Part shown: positions 8,564-17,559 of the stretch, one piece after another
Layout of the letters: each line of letters opens with the position of its first letter
Position numbering within the stretch: the first letter of the stretch is position 1
Assembly (NCBI GenBank): GCA_037968995.1
Contig: JBBKWP010000363.1
Coordinates: forward strand, 9,838-73,837
DNA length: 64,000 bases
Origin: JAEXNA01 sp037968995
GTDB lineage: Bacteria > Vulcanimicrobiota > Xenobia > Xenobiales > JADMJV01
Direction: 5' to 3'
Program-made: the position numbers and the translations under genes
Notes under the pieces: model-generated
Seen by the model: only the letters and a program-made list of their open reading frames with translations
Databases searched by the model: none
Told to the model about the DNA's origin: nothing

Positions 8564-9931
8564 GTGAAAATCCTCATCATTGGCGCGGGTCAACTCGGCT
8601 ATCATACGGCCGAGAAATTAGCCAAGGAGAACAACGATGTTGTCGTCATTGAACGCGATGAGGAGCGTGCCCGCTATCTCTTAGAGCATCTCGACGTTCA
8701 GGTGGTAACGGGGAGCGGATCCAGCCCAGAGATCTTGAGAGCCGCTGGAGTTGAGGACGCTGATTTTCTCGTGGCTGTGACCGATTCCGATGAGGTGAAC
8801 ATGGTCGCTTGTTTGATCGCCGCGGCCCAGGCGAAGACTCCTCGCAAGATCGCGCGCATTCGTAACCGGGAATTGCTGCGCCATTCTGGGGTTTTGGGCC
8901 GAGACTTTCTCAATGTGGATTATGCTATCAACCCGGACAGCGAGGTCGTCAAGGAGATTCAGGCGCTGTTAAATATTCCGGGCTCGACAGATGTCGCCCA
9001 TTTTTGCCGCGACCGAGTGTCTGTGGTGGGTTTTCGAATCCCCGAAGGTTCACCGATGATCGGCCCGTCACTGAGCGAAATGTGGGAAAAAGGAACGTCC
9101 AAACAACGTCTGCTGTTGGCGGCTGTGGAACGTAATGGGACGACCATTATACCGCATGGAAGTGAGACCATTAGGGCCGGAGATATTGTCTTCGTCGTCC
9201 ACCCCGCGGAGCGCCTCTCGCAGGTCTACCCCCTATTGGGTGTGCAAGCTAAGCCCGTAAAGATGGTTATCATTTCTGGAGCGACGCGATTGGGAGTGGA
9301 TTTGGCACTCAAGTTGCAAGAAGATCGTGAACTCACCGTAAAACTGATCGAGCCTGACCGTTCGATCTGTCAAGCTTTGGCGGAGAAACTGAGCCGCACC
9401 TTGGTCCTATGCGCCGACCCTCACAACGAGGATATGCTCAAAGAAGAGGGCATTGCGTCGTGCGATGTCTTCGTGGCCTGTGGCGAGAACGACGACACCA
9501 ACGTGCTGATCAGCTTGTTAGCAGGCGGACTAGGCGCTCATCGAGTCATCACTATGGTCAACCAGGTCCGTTATGTCGGTTTGGTTCAGTCTGTTGGCGA
9601 CCACGTGGCGCTCTGTCCTAAATTGGTGGCCGTTTCTCAGATCGTCTCATTTGTGCGTCGGGGAAAGGTCTTGTCCTTGGCGACTTTCGGGAACGAAGAA
9701 GCTGAAGCCATCGAAGTCGTGGCTCAGGAAGGTTCCAAGTTGATTGAGACTCCGTTGATGGAGCTGAAACTACCCCGAGGAGTGATCGTGGGAGCGATCT
9801 TGAGTGACGAGCAGATGGTGATACCCAATGGGAAAACTGTCTTGCGAGCCGGCGATCGTATCGTCTTCTTTCTGGAGACGGACTCTCGGGTGCAACTCGA
9901 AGAGTTCCTCATAGGTACGGAGCGCCTTTAA
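8564..9931 (+). CDS. trkA: Trk potassium uptake regulatory subunit TrkA
   Basis: 455 residues, full-length TrkA with two tandem RCK units. The first has the NAD(H)-binding signature IIGAGQLGYHTAEKLAKENN with an acidic residue ending the second strand (VVVIERDEER). The second begins near residue 232 (KMVIISGATRLGVDLALKL). TrkA-C subdomains follow each (about 140-225 and 375-455). TrkA forms a cytoplasmic gating ring under the TrkH channel and senses nucleotides. The start codon is GTG. trkH begins three bases after the stop, so the two subunits form an operon. Confidence 0.95.
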   Translation: MKILIIGAGQLGYHTAEKLAKENNDVVVIERDEERARYLLEHLDVQVVTGSGSSPEILRAAGVEDADFLVAVTDSDEVNMVACLIAAAQAKTPRKIARIRNRELLRHSGVLGRDFLNVDYAINPDSEVVKEIQALLNIPGSTDVAHFCRDRVSVVGFRIPEGSPMIGPSLSEMWEKGTSKQRLLLAAVERNGTTIIPHGSETIRAGDIVFVVHPAERLSQVYPLLGVQAKPVKMVIISGATRLGVDLALKLQEDRELTVKLIEPDRSICQALAEKLSRTLVLCADPHNEDMLKEEGIASCDVFVACGENDDTNVLISLLAGGLGAHRVITMVNQVRYVGLVQSVGDHVALCPKLVAVSQIVSFVRRGKVLSLATFGNEEAEAIEVVAQEGSKLIETPLMELKLPRGVIVGAILSDEQMVIPNGKTVLRAGDRIVFFLETDSRVQLEEFLIGTERL

Positions 9932-9934
9932 GCC

Positions 9935-11404
9935 TTGTCCTTGGTGATCCGTCTTCTCGGTTTTTTGAGCTTGTCGTTAGGCGTGTTCATGATCTTTCCG
10001 TTATTGATCGCCCTGTTCGACGGCACTCCCGATCGCGCTCCCATCTCCATGGCTTGCGTGGTATGTATCGTCTTAGGCGCGGTTACAGCGGGTACCACAC
10101 GTCACTTTCGAGGTCATCTCGATATTCGACGAGCTTTTATCGTGGTGACCGTGGGCTGGTTCATGGCCGGATTTTTCGGAAGTCTCCCCTACTATTTTTC
10201 CACTCTGATGGGAACTCCGGGGGTGGCCCCTCACTTCCCCACATATGCCGACTGCTTTTTCGAATCAGTGAGCGGTTTCTCGACCACCGGGTCCACGGTA
10301 CTTAGCGATATCGAAGCCGTCCCCCGCGGACTGCTGTTCTGGCGCAGTCTCACTCACTGGTTGGGTGGGATGGGAATTGTGGTGTTGTCCATCGCTATCT
10401 TACCCCTGTTGGGCGGCGGCGGCATGAACCTTTTCAAGGCCGAGGCACCGGGCGGGATTCTACCGGATAAGTTGGCACCGAGAATCGCCCAGACCGCTCG
10501 GTCTATGTGGTGGGTCTACATCATTATGACGGTCGCCGAGACGTTTCTGCTGATGGTGGGAGATATGTCACTCTACGACGCCTTGTGTCACACCTTCGGA
10601 ACCGTTGCTACCGGAGGGTTTTCGACCAAGAACACCTCGGTGGCCTATTTCGACTCGGCCTATATTGACTACGTTATCAGCTTTTTCATGTTCTTGGCGG
10701 GGGTCAATTTCTTTCTGCACTATCAAGCGCTCAAGGGCAAGCCTTTGGCCTATCTAAAAGATAGTGAGTTCAAGTTCTATACGAAAGTGATTTGCGTCGC
10801 GATCCTGATCGTCTTCATCGATACCTTCGATAGCTATGGACAAGACTATTTGAGGTCGTTTCGCGATTCCGTCTTTACCGTCATCTCGATCGTGACAACC
10901 ACGGGCTACGGAACCGCGGACTTTGAGCATTGGCCATACCTTTCACGATTCTTGCTGATTACTTTGATGGTGATGGGAGGGTCCGCCGGTTCAACGGCCG
11001 GAGGATCAAAATGTTTGCGAGTCCAGATTTTTTTCAAAGCCGGCTACCGGGAGCTGAAGCGAATCCTCCATCCTTACGCCGTGATACCCGTTCGCGTCGG
11101 TACTCGTGTGATTCCGGACTCCGCCGTGGCCTCGGTTCTGGGTTTTCTCACGTGTGTAACAGCGCTCTTCTTGGTGGCCAGCGGAGCTCTGGCAGCCCTT
11201 GGCATCGGTCTAACAACCTCTTACACCGCGGTAGTGGCGTGTATCTTCAACATCGGTCCGGGACTGGGCGACGTCGGACCGACGGACAATTTCGGTCATA
11301 TGCCGAGCGCGGCGAAATACATTCTTTCGGTCTGCATGATCATGGGTCGCTTGGAAGTGTACACGGTCTTGGTGCTGCTGATTCCGGATTTTTACAGGCG
11401 CTGA
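9935..11404 (+). CDS. trkH: Trk potassium channel subunit TrkH
   Basis: 489 residues with the four-fold pore repeats of the SKT family. Selectivity-filter glycines are visible in GFSTTGST, TVATGGFST, TTTGYGTADF and IGPGLGDVGPTDNF. Numerous membrane segments surround them. It imports K+ with TrkA gating. The start is TTG at 9935, three bases after the trkA stop, and a GTG nine bases further on is an alternative. The length fits TrkH rather than the shorter KtrB. Confidence 0.95.
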   Translation: MSLVIRLLGFLSLSLGVFMIFPLLIALFDGTPDRAPISMACVVCIVLGAVTAGTTRHFRGHLDIRRAFIVVTVGWFMAGFFGSLPYYFSTLMGTPGVAPHFPTYADCFFESVSGFSTTGSTVLSDIEAVPRGLLFWRSLTHWLGGMGIVVLSIAILPLLGGGGMNLFKAEAPGGILPDKLAPRIAQTARSMWWVYIIMTVAETFLLMVGDMSLYDALCHTFGTVATGGFSTKNTSVAYFDSAYIDYVISFFMFLAGVNFFLHYQALKGKPLAYLKDSEFKFYTKVICVAILIVFIDTFDSYGQDYLRSFRDSVFTVISIVTTTGYGTADFEHWPYLSRFLLITLMVMGGSAGSTAGGSKCLRVQIFFKAGYRELKRILHPYAVIPVRVGTRVIPDSAVASVLGFLTCVTALFLVASGALAALGIGLTTSYTAVVACIFNIGPGLGDVGPTDNFGHMPSAAKYILSVCMIMGRLEVYTVLVLLIPDFYRR

Positions 11405-11444
11405 AGTTGCTCTCCCGTCGCGATTAGCTCGCGCTTTCCACGGA

Positions 11445-12731
11445 CTATCGTTGAGGTTCTGTGAGGTCGCGGTGCCTTAAGGCATTGAGGCCGAAGGCCA
11501 GAACCAAACCGGCGCTCAGCAAGGTCACCGCGACGGCTTGGGCGAGTTCTGGGGCACTCCAGCCACGATCACCAGCCAGACCTACCAGGTATGACGACGT
11601 GGCGGTGGCTAGTGTGAGACCGGTAAACTCTAAACTAAAAACTCGACCTCTCACCTGACTCGGCAGAGACAGTTGCAGCATCGTGGTACTGAAAACCCAG
11701 GATGTCGCGCCACCTAAATGGGCGAGGACGACGCAAAGCATCGCTGCTGTCATCGTCTGGGATTGGGAAAGCAGGAAGTAGCCTAGCCCTCCGACCAAAA
11801 AGGAAGGGAGCAGAGCCTTCTCCATCTCCTTGAGGCTCGAACCTCCTAGGCGATGGGCGACGAACGGTCCGACGGCGGCCCCAAGTCCTCGGCAGGCGTA
11901 GAACAGCCCGATACTCAAGGCACCATCTTTGCCGAGCGGAAAGATCTTGTTGCCATAGAGAGTCAACACTAGAGTCAGACCTCCAGAGAGACACCACAAA
12001 AACTTACAGGAGGCCAATAGACCTGCCTTTCTATTGGCCTTGAGATAGCCCAGGGCCTCACCCCATCCGGCTTTCGTTTGCGACGAAGCCGCGCCAAACG
12101 ACTCCCGGACTTGGAGGCGGCGGACGAACCAAGCCGAGAGGAGAAAAGAGAGGCTGTTGAGGCAGAATCCCCATCTCACCCCCAATAGCCCCGTCACCAG
12201 GCCTCCGAGTGCGGCGCCAAAAGCTAGCATCGATGACCAAGTCGCACCGGCCACGGCGTTGGCCGCGACCATTTCTCGAGGGGCTACAAGGTCTGGGAGA
12301 ATAGCCTTTCTCGCCGGCTCGAACAGGGCTTGGCAGACCACCATCAAGATTGTGAGAAAGTAGATGAGGTGGAGATGTCGCGCGTCGGTCACTATCAAGA
12401 AACAGAGGGCTAAAGCCGCCCGGGCCAGATCGCAAGCGAACATCAGCGTGCGTCGCGAAAACTTATCGACTAACGGACCCACCCAAAAACCCGCGAGCGC
12501 GGCGGGCAGAAACTGCGCGACGAGGAGCAGGCCCAACGCCTCAGTTCGACCGGTGAGTTTCAAAACCAAAGTGTAAAGGGCGATGGAGTTGAACCAGTCT
12601 CCGCACTGAGACACCACTTGCGCTGCCCAAAGATTACGAAATTGCCGATTCTCGATGAGAACCTTGAGATAAATGTTGCGCACCCTAAGGAATCGTTTCG
12701 GCCGGTTCACCGCGCTACCCTGGGAGGCCAC
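11445..12731 (-). CDS. MFS transporter, EntS/MFS_3-like exporter
   Basis: 428 residues with a predicted twelve membrane segments. The first half carries ENRQFRNLWAAQVVSQCGDWF and the loop LVDKFSRRTLMFACDLARA, typical of the MFS_3 group that includes the enterobactin exporter EntS and macrolide efflux proteins. The second half has PSQVRGRVFSLEFTG, the equivalent conserved loop. It probably exports a small molecule by proton exchange, but the substrate is unknown. It is convergent with trkH (40-base gap, no clear terminator) and divergent from the kinase gene at 12874. There is no biosynthetic cluster beside it. Confidence 0.82.
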   Translation of the reverse strand: MASQGSAVNRPKRFLRVRNIYLKVLIENRQFRNLWAAQVVSQCGDWFNSIALYTLVLKLTGRTEALGLLLVAQFLPAALAGFWVGPLVDKFSRRTLMFACDLARAALALCFLIVTDARHLHLIYFLTILMVVCQALFEPARKAILPDLVAPREMVAANAVAGATWSSMLAFGAALGGLVTGLLGVRWGFCLNSLSFLLSAWFVRRLQVRESFGAASSQTKAGWGEALGYLKANRKAGLLASCKFLWCLSGGLTLVLTLYGNKIFPLGKDGALSIGLFYACRGLGAAVGPFVAHRLGGSSLKEMEKALLPSFLVGGLGYFLLSQSQTMTAAMLCVVLAHLGGATSWVFSTTMLQLSLPSQVRGRVFSLEFTGLTLATATSSYLVGLAGDRGWSAPELAQAVAVTLLSAGLVLAFGLNALRHRDLTEPQR

Positions 12732-12823
12732 TTTTTCTCAAGATGATAAGAAATCACGCAGGGGTGCCCTGGAACGCTCATTTCATGAGGCTACGGTCCG
12801 ATCTCTAGTATATTCGTTGCAGT

Positions 12824-12852
12824 TTGACTTAATTTTCCAGGTGTGAAACATT
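12824..12852 (+). promoter_or_regulatory. Possible sigma-70-type promoter for the kinase gene
   Basis: TTGACT at 12824-12829 is followed after 17 bases by AACATT at 12847-12852. The -35 element is close to consensus and the -10 element is poor. It lies about 22 bases before the kinase ATG in the only intergenic space that can serve this gene and the divergent transporter gene. Confidence 0.28.
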
Positions 12853-12873
12853 AGTACCGGAAGGCCAATTAAG

Positions 12874-13845
12874 ATGCCTACTTCAGATTCCAGTACACCT
12901 GCTTTGCAATCGGGCACGCTCTGTCCAACTCTGGACAGAGCAGTCGTGCTCTGGCTACGGAGCGTGCGCAATGAACTGGAGGCTCCGCAATCCCCACCCC
13001 AGGTACCTGCCGCTCATCCTTTACTCGGCTATCGACTTAATGGGTCTCCGGTCGGCGAACTTTTGGGAGTAGGTTCCTTCGCAACTGTCTTCGCGCTGAA
13101 CGACCCTAAGGTCCCTCAGAGTCAATTGGCGGTAAAGATACTCAAACGCTCTGTTCGAGGAAAGAGTTGGGAGCAAGAGAATGAGTCGTTCCGTCGTGAG
13201 ATCGACATCGGAATGCGTCTTGAGCATCCATCTATCACTCGGATTCATCGATTTACAGAGAAGCAGCGGTCTCGATTTGTGGTGTTAGACCGCATCCACG
13301 GCCGAACGCTCGCGACCTTTCTGGAAAGCACATTGGCAACAGGTCGATACTGCGACCTTTTCCATCCGCTAGCGCTCGCTTTGGACTACGCTCACAGCAT
13401 GGGTGTAATTCATCGAGATCTCAAACCCGAGAACGTCATGGTCACGCCAGAGGATCTCGTGAAAATTCTCGATTTTGGCTTGGCTCGCACCCGCGGCGGC
13501 AATCATGTAACGCTAACCGGAGAATTCAAAGGCACACCCAGGTACTGCGCACCGGAGCAGATCCAGGATTGCAAAAAGGTGGGACCAGCGACCGACCAGT
13601 TTGCCTTTGGCCTCTTGAGCTTTCAGGCCTTGACGGGGGTCCTCCCCTACCCCGAGTATCCCAAGGACCCAATGGAAACGCTTTTCTCACGGCTTCGACA
13701 ACCCGCTCGAAGACTGTGTGATGAACTTCCCCAGGTACATCCTCAAGCCGATGAAGCCATCGCAAAGATGTTGAGTCGAAACCCGGAGGACCGATTCCCA
13801 TCGGTTGAGGAGGCGTTCGTCGCCTTTTCCGAGGCATTGACCTAG
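12874..13845 (+). CDS. Soluble Hanks-type serine/threonine protein kinase
   Basis: 323 residues. After a roughly 50-residue leader comes a kinase domain with the glycine loop GVGSFATVF (65-73), catalytic Lys88 in AVKIL, HRDLKPEN from 180, DFG at 200-202 and an APEQ anchor in the activation segment (GTPRYCAPEQ). All residues needed for activity are present. There is no membrane segment and no sensor domain. GGAAGG about nine bases upstream supports the ATG at 12874. An unusual nested palindrome lies inside the leader region (12914-12967). It is a single-gene unit with no obvious substrate next to it. Confidence 0.9.
   Translation: MPTSDSSTPALQSGTLCPTLDRAVVLWLRSVRNELEAPQSPPQVPAAHPLLGYRLNGSPVGELLGVGSFATVFALNDPKVPQSQLAVKILKRSVRGKSWEQENESFRREIDIGMRLEHPSITRIHRFTEKQRSRFVVLDRIHGRTLATFLESTLATGRYCDLFHPLALALDYAHSMGVIHRDLKPENVMVTPEDLVKILDFGLARTRGGNHVTLTGEFKGTPRYCAPEQIQDCKKVGPATDQFAFGLLSFQALTGVLPYPEYPKDPMETLFSRLRQPARRLCDELPQVHPQADEAIAKMLSRNPEDRFPSVEEAFVAFSEALT
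12914..12967. repeat. Nested palindrome with potential three-way junction, REP-like
   Basis: Outer arms GCACGCTC (12914-12921) and GAGCGTGC (12960-12967) are perfectly complementary. Between them sit two more perfect hairpins: TGTCC/GGACA (12922-12926 and 12933-12937) and GAGCA/TGCTC (12938-12942 and 12947-12951). It lies within codons 14-32 of the kinase gene, so it is either a palindromic element captured in frame or an mRNA structure. I saw no second copy in the window. Confidence 0.55.
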
Positions 13846-13954
13846 GAGTCAATCGTCTCCCGGGCTAGGTTCCAACATGACCAGAAGTCTCGATCTCTGA
13901 TTCTGAGTCATGATGGTGAAGCCGTAACCTAACGGCAACATGTCAATGGTTTAC

Positions 13955-14181
13955 AGGTGACATAATCACCTTGCGCCTGAGTAAAATCTCAAATGGTGTG
14001 CCAGACTTCGAGAGCTGGTGGGCGCCGTGATAGGTGGCTAGGACACGGCAAGGTGCGCTAAGCGAGACGATGACCCGAGAGGTTATCGTCCTTCTTAGCG
14101 TTACGGGAAAATATGTAACGCAACCCGCAAGGTATGCCTCTAAAGGATACCAGGGAGTCGGTTCATCTAAAAGGGTCCGAC
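13955..14181 (+). ncRNA. Candidate structured RNA in the 381-base gap before the ferritin-like gene
   Basis: The gap 13846-14226 contains no convincing gene but many inverted repeats. AGGTGA/TCACCT at 13955-13971. CACCTTGC (13967-13974) with GCAAGGTG (14048-14055). GCCGTG/CACGGC at 14024-14049. A long hairpin pairs 14056-14062 with 14094-14100 and 14066-14075 with 14081-14090, giving 17 pairs with one G-U around loop CGAGA. GCGTTAC/GTAACGC at 14098-14121. GGTAT-CCT/AGG-ATACC at 14131-14151. GTCGG/CCGAC at 14157-14181. Several pairs are mutually exclusive, as in a switch. The strand is inferred from the gene starting 45 bases downstream. I cannot match it to a known class. Confidence 0.42.
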
Positions 14182-14226
14182 CTATACTCTTGCAGTAGGC
14201 CATTGGGCCGCACGAGAGGAGGCGCC

Positions 14227-15093
14227 ATGGCCAAAAAGACGGAATTTCAATACTTAGAAGACCTGTATCGACGCGAGGTTGAGGATGTTTATTACGATGA
14301 GGTTCAACTCTCGGAGAGCTTCGGAAGATTTCGCGACAGCGCTGGGAATCCAGTGTTGGGTGAGTTGTTTGAGCGGCTACGCCGTCAATCGCTGGACGAC
14401 TCCACTCGCCTTCAAGGGGCACTTTCACCAGGAAAAGTGTCACAACGTGCTGCGTTGACCAGCCTCCTAAAGGAGGGGCAGCATCGGATCGACTCGATGA
14501 AGACCCATCACTTGGTAGATGCCGAACTGATCGCCCTATCTCACAAAATTCTTGCCCTTCAATCAGCCGGGCTGCAAACAGCGGAAGTCTATGCTGGACT
14601 GCTCCGACGCACGGAAATTCGCGCCTTGCTTTCAGACCTCATAGCGACCAAAAAGAGAGCCTCTCAGAACCTTTCTGACGTTGCACTCCACCAAGTTCAC
14701 TGGCGGGCCGACTGGTGGGCTCCCGAACATACCTCGAGTTGGGAAAGAGTGAAGGCGGCTTTCCGCAAAGACTGGCAACAGACCAAGGCACATGTTGGAG
14801 CGGGCACCGCCCTGCCAGAGGAACAGCGCGTAGGAGACACCTTGGCGGAAATGTCAGGGAAGACGTCGGCCCCCATCGACTCTTTCGAATCGCAAGAGCC
14901 TGCGTTCCGCTACGGATATGGAGCGGCGTACCACTATCGCGACCGGGAATGGGACCCGTCCCTTGAGAGAGAACTTCAATCGAATTACGGCGGACTCTGG
15001 GACCCGGCCAAAGCCAACATTCGCGATGGCTGGAACTACGCTCGCCAGGAGAGTCGATCGATATCTCTGGATGGCGTTCACGCACCGAACTAG
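14227..15093 (+). CDS. Ferritin-like DUF892-type stress protein with C-terminal general-stress domain
   Basis: 288 residues from the ATG at 14227, chosen because GAGGAG precedes it by six to seven bases. An upstream ATG at 14134 lies in the hairpin-rich leader and has no such site. Residues 5-160 resemble the four-helix DUF892/YciE-YciF ferritin-like bundle (YLEDLYRREVEDVYYDEVQL, then paired Glu and His positions). The C-terminal 110 residues carry two W-x-x-V/A-K/R..R..W segments and EPAFRYGYGAAYHYRDREW, a pattern seen in general-stress proteins of the AYRYGY type. A role in oxidative or osmotic stress is inferred only. It converges with pta, 13 bases apart. Confidence 0.72.
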   Translation: MAKKTEFQYLEDLYRREVEDVYYDEVQLSESFGRFRDSAGNPVLGELFERLRRQSLDDSTRLQGALSPGKVSQRAALTSLLKEGQHRIDSMKTHHLVDAELIALSHKILALQSAGLQTAEVYAGLLRRTEIRALLSDLIATKKRASQNLSDVALHQVHWRADWWAPEHTSSWERVKAAFRKDWQQTKAHVGAGTALPEEQRVGDTLAEMSGKTSAPIDSFESQEPAFRYGYGAAYHYRDREWDPSLERELQSNYGGLWDPAKANIRDGWNYARQESRSISLDGVHAPN

Positions 15094-15106
15094 GACGAAG
15101 TCGGAG

Positions 15107-16117
15107 TCAGGCTTGGAGAGCTGTGATCACGGCAACGTCAACGATATCTGCGGCTTTACATCCTCTAGACAGATCGTTCGACGGCTTGTCCAATCCTTGA
15201 AGGATGGGGCCGATGGCCGAGTATCCGCCCATTCTTTCGGCAATCTTGTATCCGATGTTCCCGGACTGGAGGTCGGGGAAGATCAAGATGTTCGCCTTCC
15301 CCGCCACGCTAGATCCGGGGGCTTTCTTCTGGCCTATTTCGGGGATGAGAGCCGCGTCAAGTTGCATTTCTCCGTCGACCAAGAGGTCAGGAGCCCGAGC
15401 CTTGAGGGTCTCAAGTGCCTTCGTCACCTTGTCTATTGAGGCGTGCTTGGCGCTGCCTTTTGTGGAGAAGCTCAAGAGAGCGACTCGCGGCTCGACTTGC
15501 AGAAACTGTCGACAACTCTTGGCGGTGGTGATCGCGATCTCTACCAACTGTTCGCTGGTCGGGTCGACCACGACGCCGCAGTCGGCGAACAGTAGGGCTC
15601 CGTTTTCTCCGAAAGACGAGCCTGGACGCTCCATGAGGAAGAAAGAACTGACGGTTCTTAGCCCTTTTTGCAGCCCCAAGCACAGCAGCGCGCCCCGTAC
15701 GGTGTGGGCGGTGGTGTTCGTGGCGCCCGCCACGGTACCATCAGCGCGACCTAAGCGAACCATCATGTTTGCATAGAAGAGCGGATCTTTGAGTTGCTCG
15801 ACCGCTTGGTCCTTGGAGAGCCCCTTGTGCCGACGAAGGAGAAAGAACTCCTCAATGTATTGCTCGCGATGCTGGTCATAAGCGGGATCAACAATGGGTA
15901 TATCACCCCAATCCCAACCTCCGCGGTCGACCCGACGCCCAATAGCCTTGGGGTCACCTACAAGACCAATTTTGACCAGACCCTGACGATGCAAGATACT
16001 GGCCGCTTCGAGCGTCCGATCATCGTCTGATTCCGGCAGGTAGATTCTCTTGGGGTCAGCGGCGGCGCGGGCACGAAGCTGCTGAATGACGGTGTGGGTT
16101 GCGGATGTTTGTGACAT
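15107..16117 (-). CDS. pta: Phosphate acetyltransferase
   Basis: 336 residues, the short (class I) form, which interconverts acetyl-CoA and acetyl phosphate. Characteristic segments are RIYLPESDDDRTLEAASIL near the start, VAGATNTTAHTVRGAL (about 135-150), ADCGVVVDPTSEQL and VRLGRADG. The end has GNIGYKIAERMGGYSAIGPI, with GLDKPSNDLSRGC close to the C-terminus. I start at the ATG of 16117 (MSQTSATHTVIQQL), because the upstream 22 in-frame residues are not family-like. Acetate kinase is not adjacent, so the second step must be encoded elsewhere, or the enzyme feeds acetyl phosphate or acetyl-CoA alone. Confidence 0.93.
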   Translation of the reverse strand: MSQTSATHTVIQQLRARAAADPKRIYLPESDDDRTLEAASILHRQGLVKIGLVGDPKAIGRRVDRGGWDWGDIPIVDPAYDQHREQYIEEFFLLRRHKGLSKDQAVEQLKDPLFYANMMVRLGRADGTVAGATNTTAHTVRGALLCLGLQKGLRTVSSFFLMERPGSSFGENGALLFADCGVVVDPTSEQLVEIAITTAKSCRQFLQVEPRVALLSFSTKGSAKHASIDKVTKALETLKARAPDLLVDGEMQLDAALIPEIGQKKAPGSSVAGKANILIFPDLQSGNIGYKIAERMGGYSAIGPILQGLDKPSNDLSRGCKAADIVDVAVITALQA

Positions 16118-16234
16118 AGCAGAAGCTTTTTGTGGCTTGGACCGTAACTCCTCGCTAACGGGAAGGTTTTGACATGTCAACACCTAAGGATCCGCACCAG
16201 ATCCTAAATGGGCCGCATCAAGGAGAACCGTGAT

Positions 16235-17500
16235 TTGCGTTTTACCCGCCTAACGAACAGTAAAATTTTTCAATCGTTCCATCGACATTCCTTGCCGATC
16301 TTCTTTCTTGTCGTGCTCTTGTTGGCCGTCGCGGTCTTCGCTCAGGAGAAAGAAGGCGCGAAGGCGGTGGAGGACGTGACCCCCGTCGCTTCGCCGACCC
16401 CAAGTGCCGATTCACCAACCCCTTCCGTCGCTTCGCCTACTCCGGATGTCAATCAGAGCATCGAAGAGCTTTTCGGTCCTGACACTCCCAAGAAGTCACC
16501 TGGGTCCGAGTCCCCGGTCACCGATGAGGGGCCCAAAAATATGGATCCCATTCTCTACATCTGCGACCGCGGCAACGGCCGTATCGTTATCATGAAGGGG
16601 CTCTCAGGAGATCTGTTCACCAGTATCGGTTTGCCGGGCTATGGAATGGGTCGGTTCTTGCGTCCTGCCCAGCTATGGGTGGACTATGAGGAACGCCTTT
16701 ACGTCGCGGACAGCGGCAACAATCGAGTCATTCGGATCGATCAAAATAAACAGCCGGGTTGGTCGGAGGTCGATGGTCTTTCGGAGCCCCAAGGGGTTGC
16801 AGTTGATGGGACTGGCGTCTACATCGCCGATACGAAAGCCGACCGTATCGTGGTCTATGACGAACTCGTTGACAAGGCCCCCATTCGGGAAGCTTTGACC
16901 CATCCTGAGATGAAGCGGCCCACGGAGCTTTGGATCGATGGTCAAGGAGCTCTCTACATCTGTTGCGGGGAAGACCCTCCGGGCGGGAAGCTTATCAAGA
17001 CTTGGGTGGAAAAGGAACGACGCAGATGGACCGTTTTTGCAGGCGAGGGCCTGACGGGTTCCCAATTCCTTCCCTCCTCGGTAGTCACTGTCAAGAACGG
17101 AATCAGATTGCTAGACAGTAGTGGTCAGCGGCTTATCTCTATGCAAGACATCGCTGGAACGCGACTCAAAGAAGACAGGTTTCGAACGGATCCTCGATGG
17201 CGGTTGAGTCGTCCTAAAGGTATGGCGGTGGACCCAACCGGTCGAATGTATATCGCTGATAGCGGAAACGACCGCATCATAGAACTATCGCCCAATGGGA
17301 ACGTCGTGGATGAATTTATGATCATCGACAAAGACCCCAGCACCATGCTGTCGAATCCCTCCTCCATTTTCATCTACAGTCCGGCACCCGGACCTCCACC
17401 GAAGGAAGAAAAAGACGATAAGAAGGGTAAAAAAGGCAAGGCCGGCAAGGAGAAAAAGAAGCCGAAGGGCAGCGATCTCGAGATTGACACCGACTGGTAA
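16235..17500 (+). CDS. Exported or anchored NHL-repeat beta-propeller protein
   Basis: About 421 residues from a TTG at 16235 with AAGGAG nine bases upstream. An ATG at 16208, in frame, lacks such a site. A hydrophobic stretch (SLPIFFLVVLLLAVAVFAQ) forms a signal peptide or anchor. A Pro/Thr/Ser linker with repeated SPTP units follows, then an NHL propeller (LYVADSGNNRVIRID, GVYIADTKADRIVVYD, MYIADSGNDRIIEL, each preceded by a P.G.AVD-type strand). The end is a Lys-rich tail (GKKGKAGKEKKKPKG). Such propellers bind proteins or polymers outside the cytoplasm. The ligand is unknown. Confidence 0.78.
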   Translation: MRFTRLTNSKIFQSFHRHSLPIFFLVVLLLAVAVFAQEKEGAKAVEDVTPVASPTPSADSPTPSVASPTPDVNQSIEELFGPDTPKKSPGSESPVTDEGPKNMDPILYICDRGNGRIVIMKGLSGDLFTSIGLPGYGMGRFLRPAQLWVDYEERLYVADSGNNRVIRIDQNKQPGWSEVDGLSEPQGVAVDGTGVYIADTKADRIVVYDELVDKAPIREALTHPEMKRPTELWIDGQGALYICCGEDPPGGKLIKTWVEKERRRWTVFAGEGLTGSQFLPSSVVTVKNGIRLLDSSGQRLISMQDIAGTRLKEDRFRTDPRWRLSRPKGMAVDPTGRMYIADSGNDRIIELSPNGNVVDEFMIIDKDPSTMLSNPSSIFIYSPAPGPPPKEEKDDKKGKKGKAGKEKKKPKGSDLEIDTDW

Positions 17501-17527
17501 CGGACTGGCCCAAAACAAGTTCGGTTC

Positions 17528-17543
17528 CTGCGGTGCTCCGCAG
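17528..17543. terminator. Hairpin between convergent genes
   Basis: CTGCGG (17528-17533) pairs perfectly with CCGCAG (17538-17543) around a four-base loop. It sits in the 59-base gap between the stops of the NHL gene and the ClpC-like gene and could act on both strands. There is no T-run on either side, so intrinsic termination is uncertain. Confidence 0.42.
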
Positions 17544-17559
17544 CCGAGCTCAAAAGCGC

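Noticed and set aside
12783..12971. 62-codon minus-strand frame in the divergent promoter region
   Set aside because: It reads across the palindrome and promoter, with no ribosome site and no homologous domain visible.
13967..14130. Resemblance to ykkC-type (guanidine, ppGpp) riboswitches through strings such as GGCTAGG and CCGAGAG
   Set aside because: The conserved core is not complete or in the right order, and the downstream gene is not a usual target.
13943..14443. 166-codon minus-strand frame across the hairpin region and the ferritin-like gene
   Set aside because: It runs antisense to a well-supported gene start and carries no recognisable domain; the plus-strand start with GAGGAG is better.
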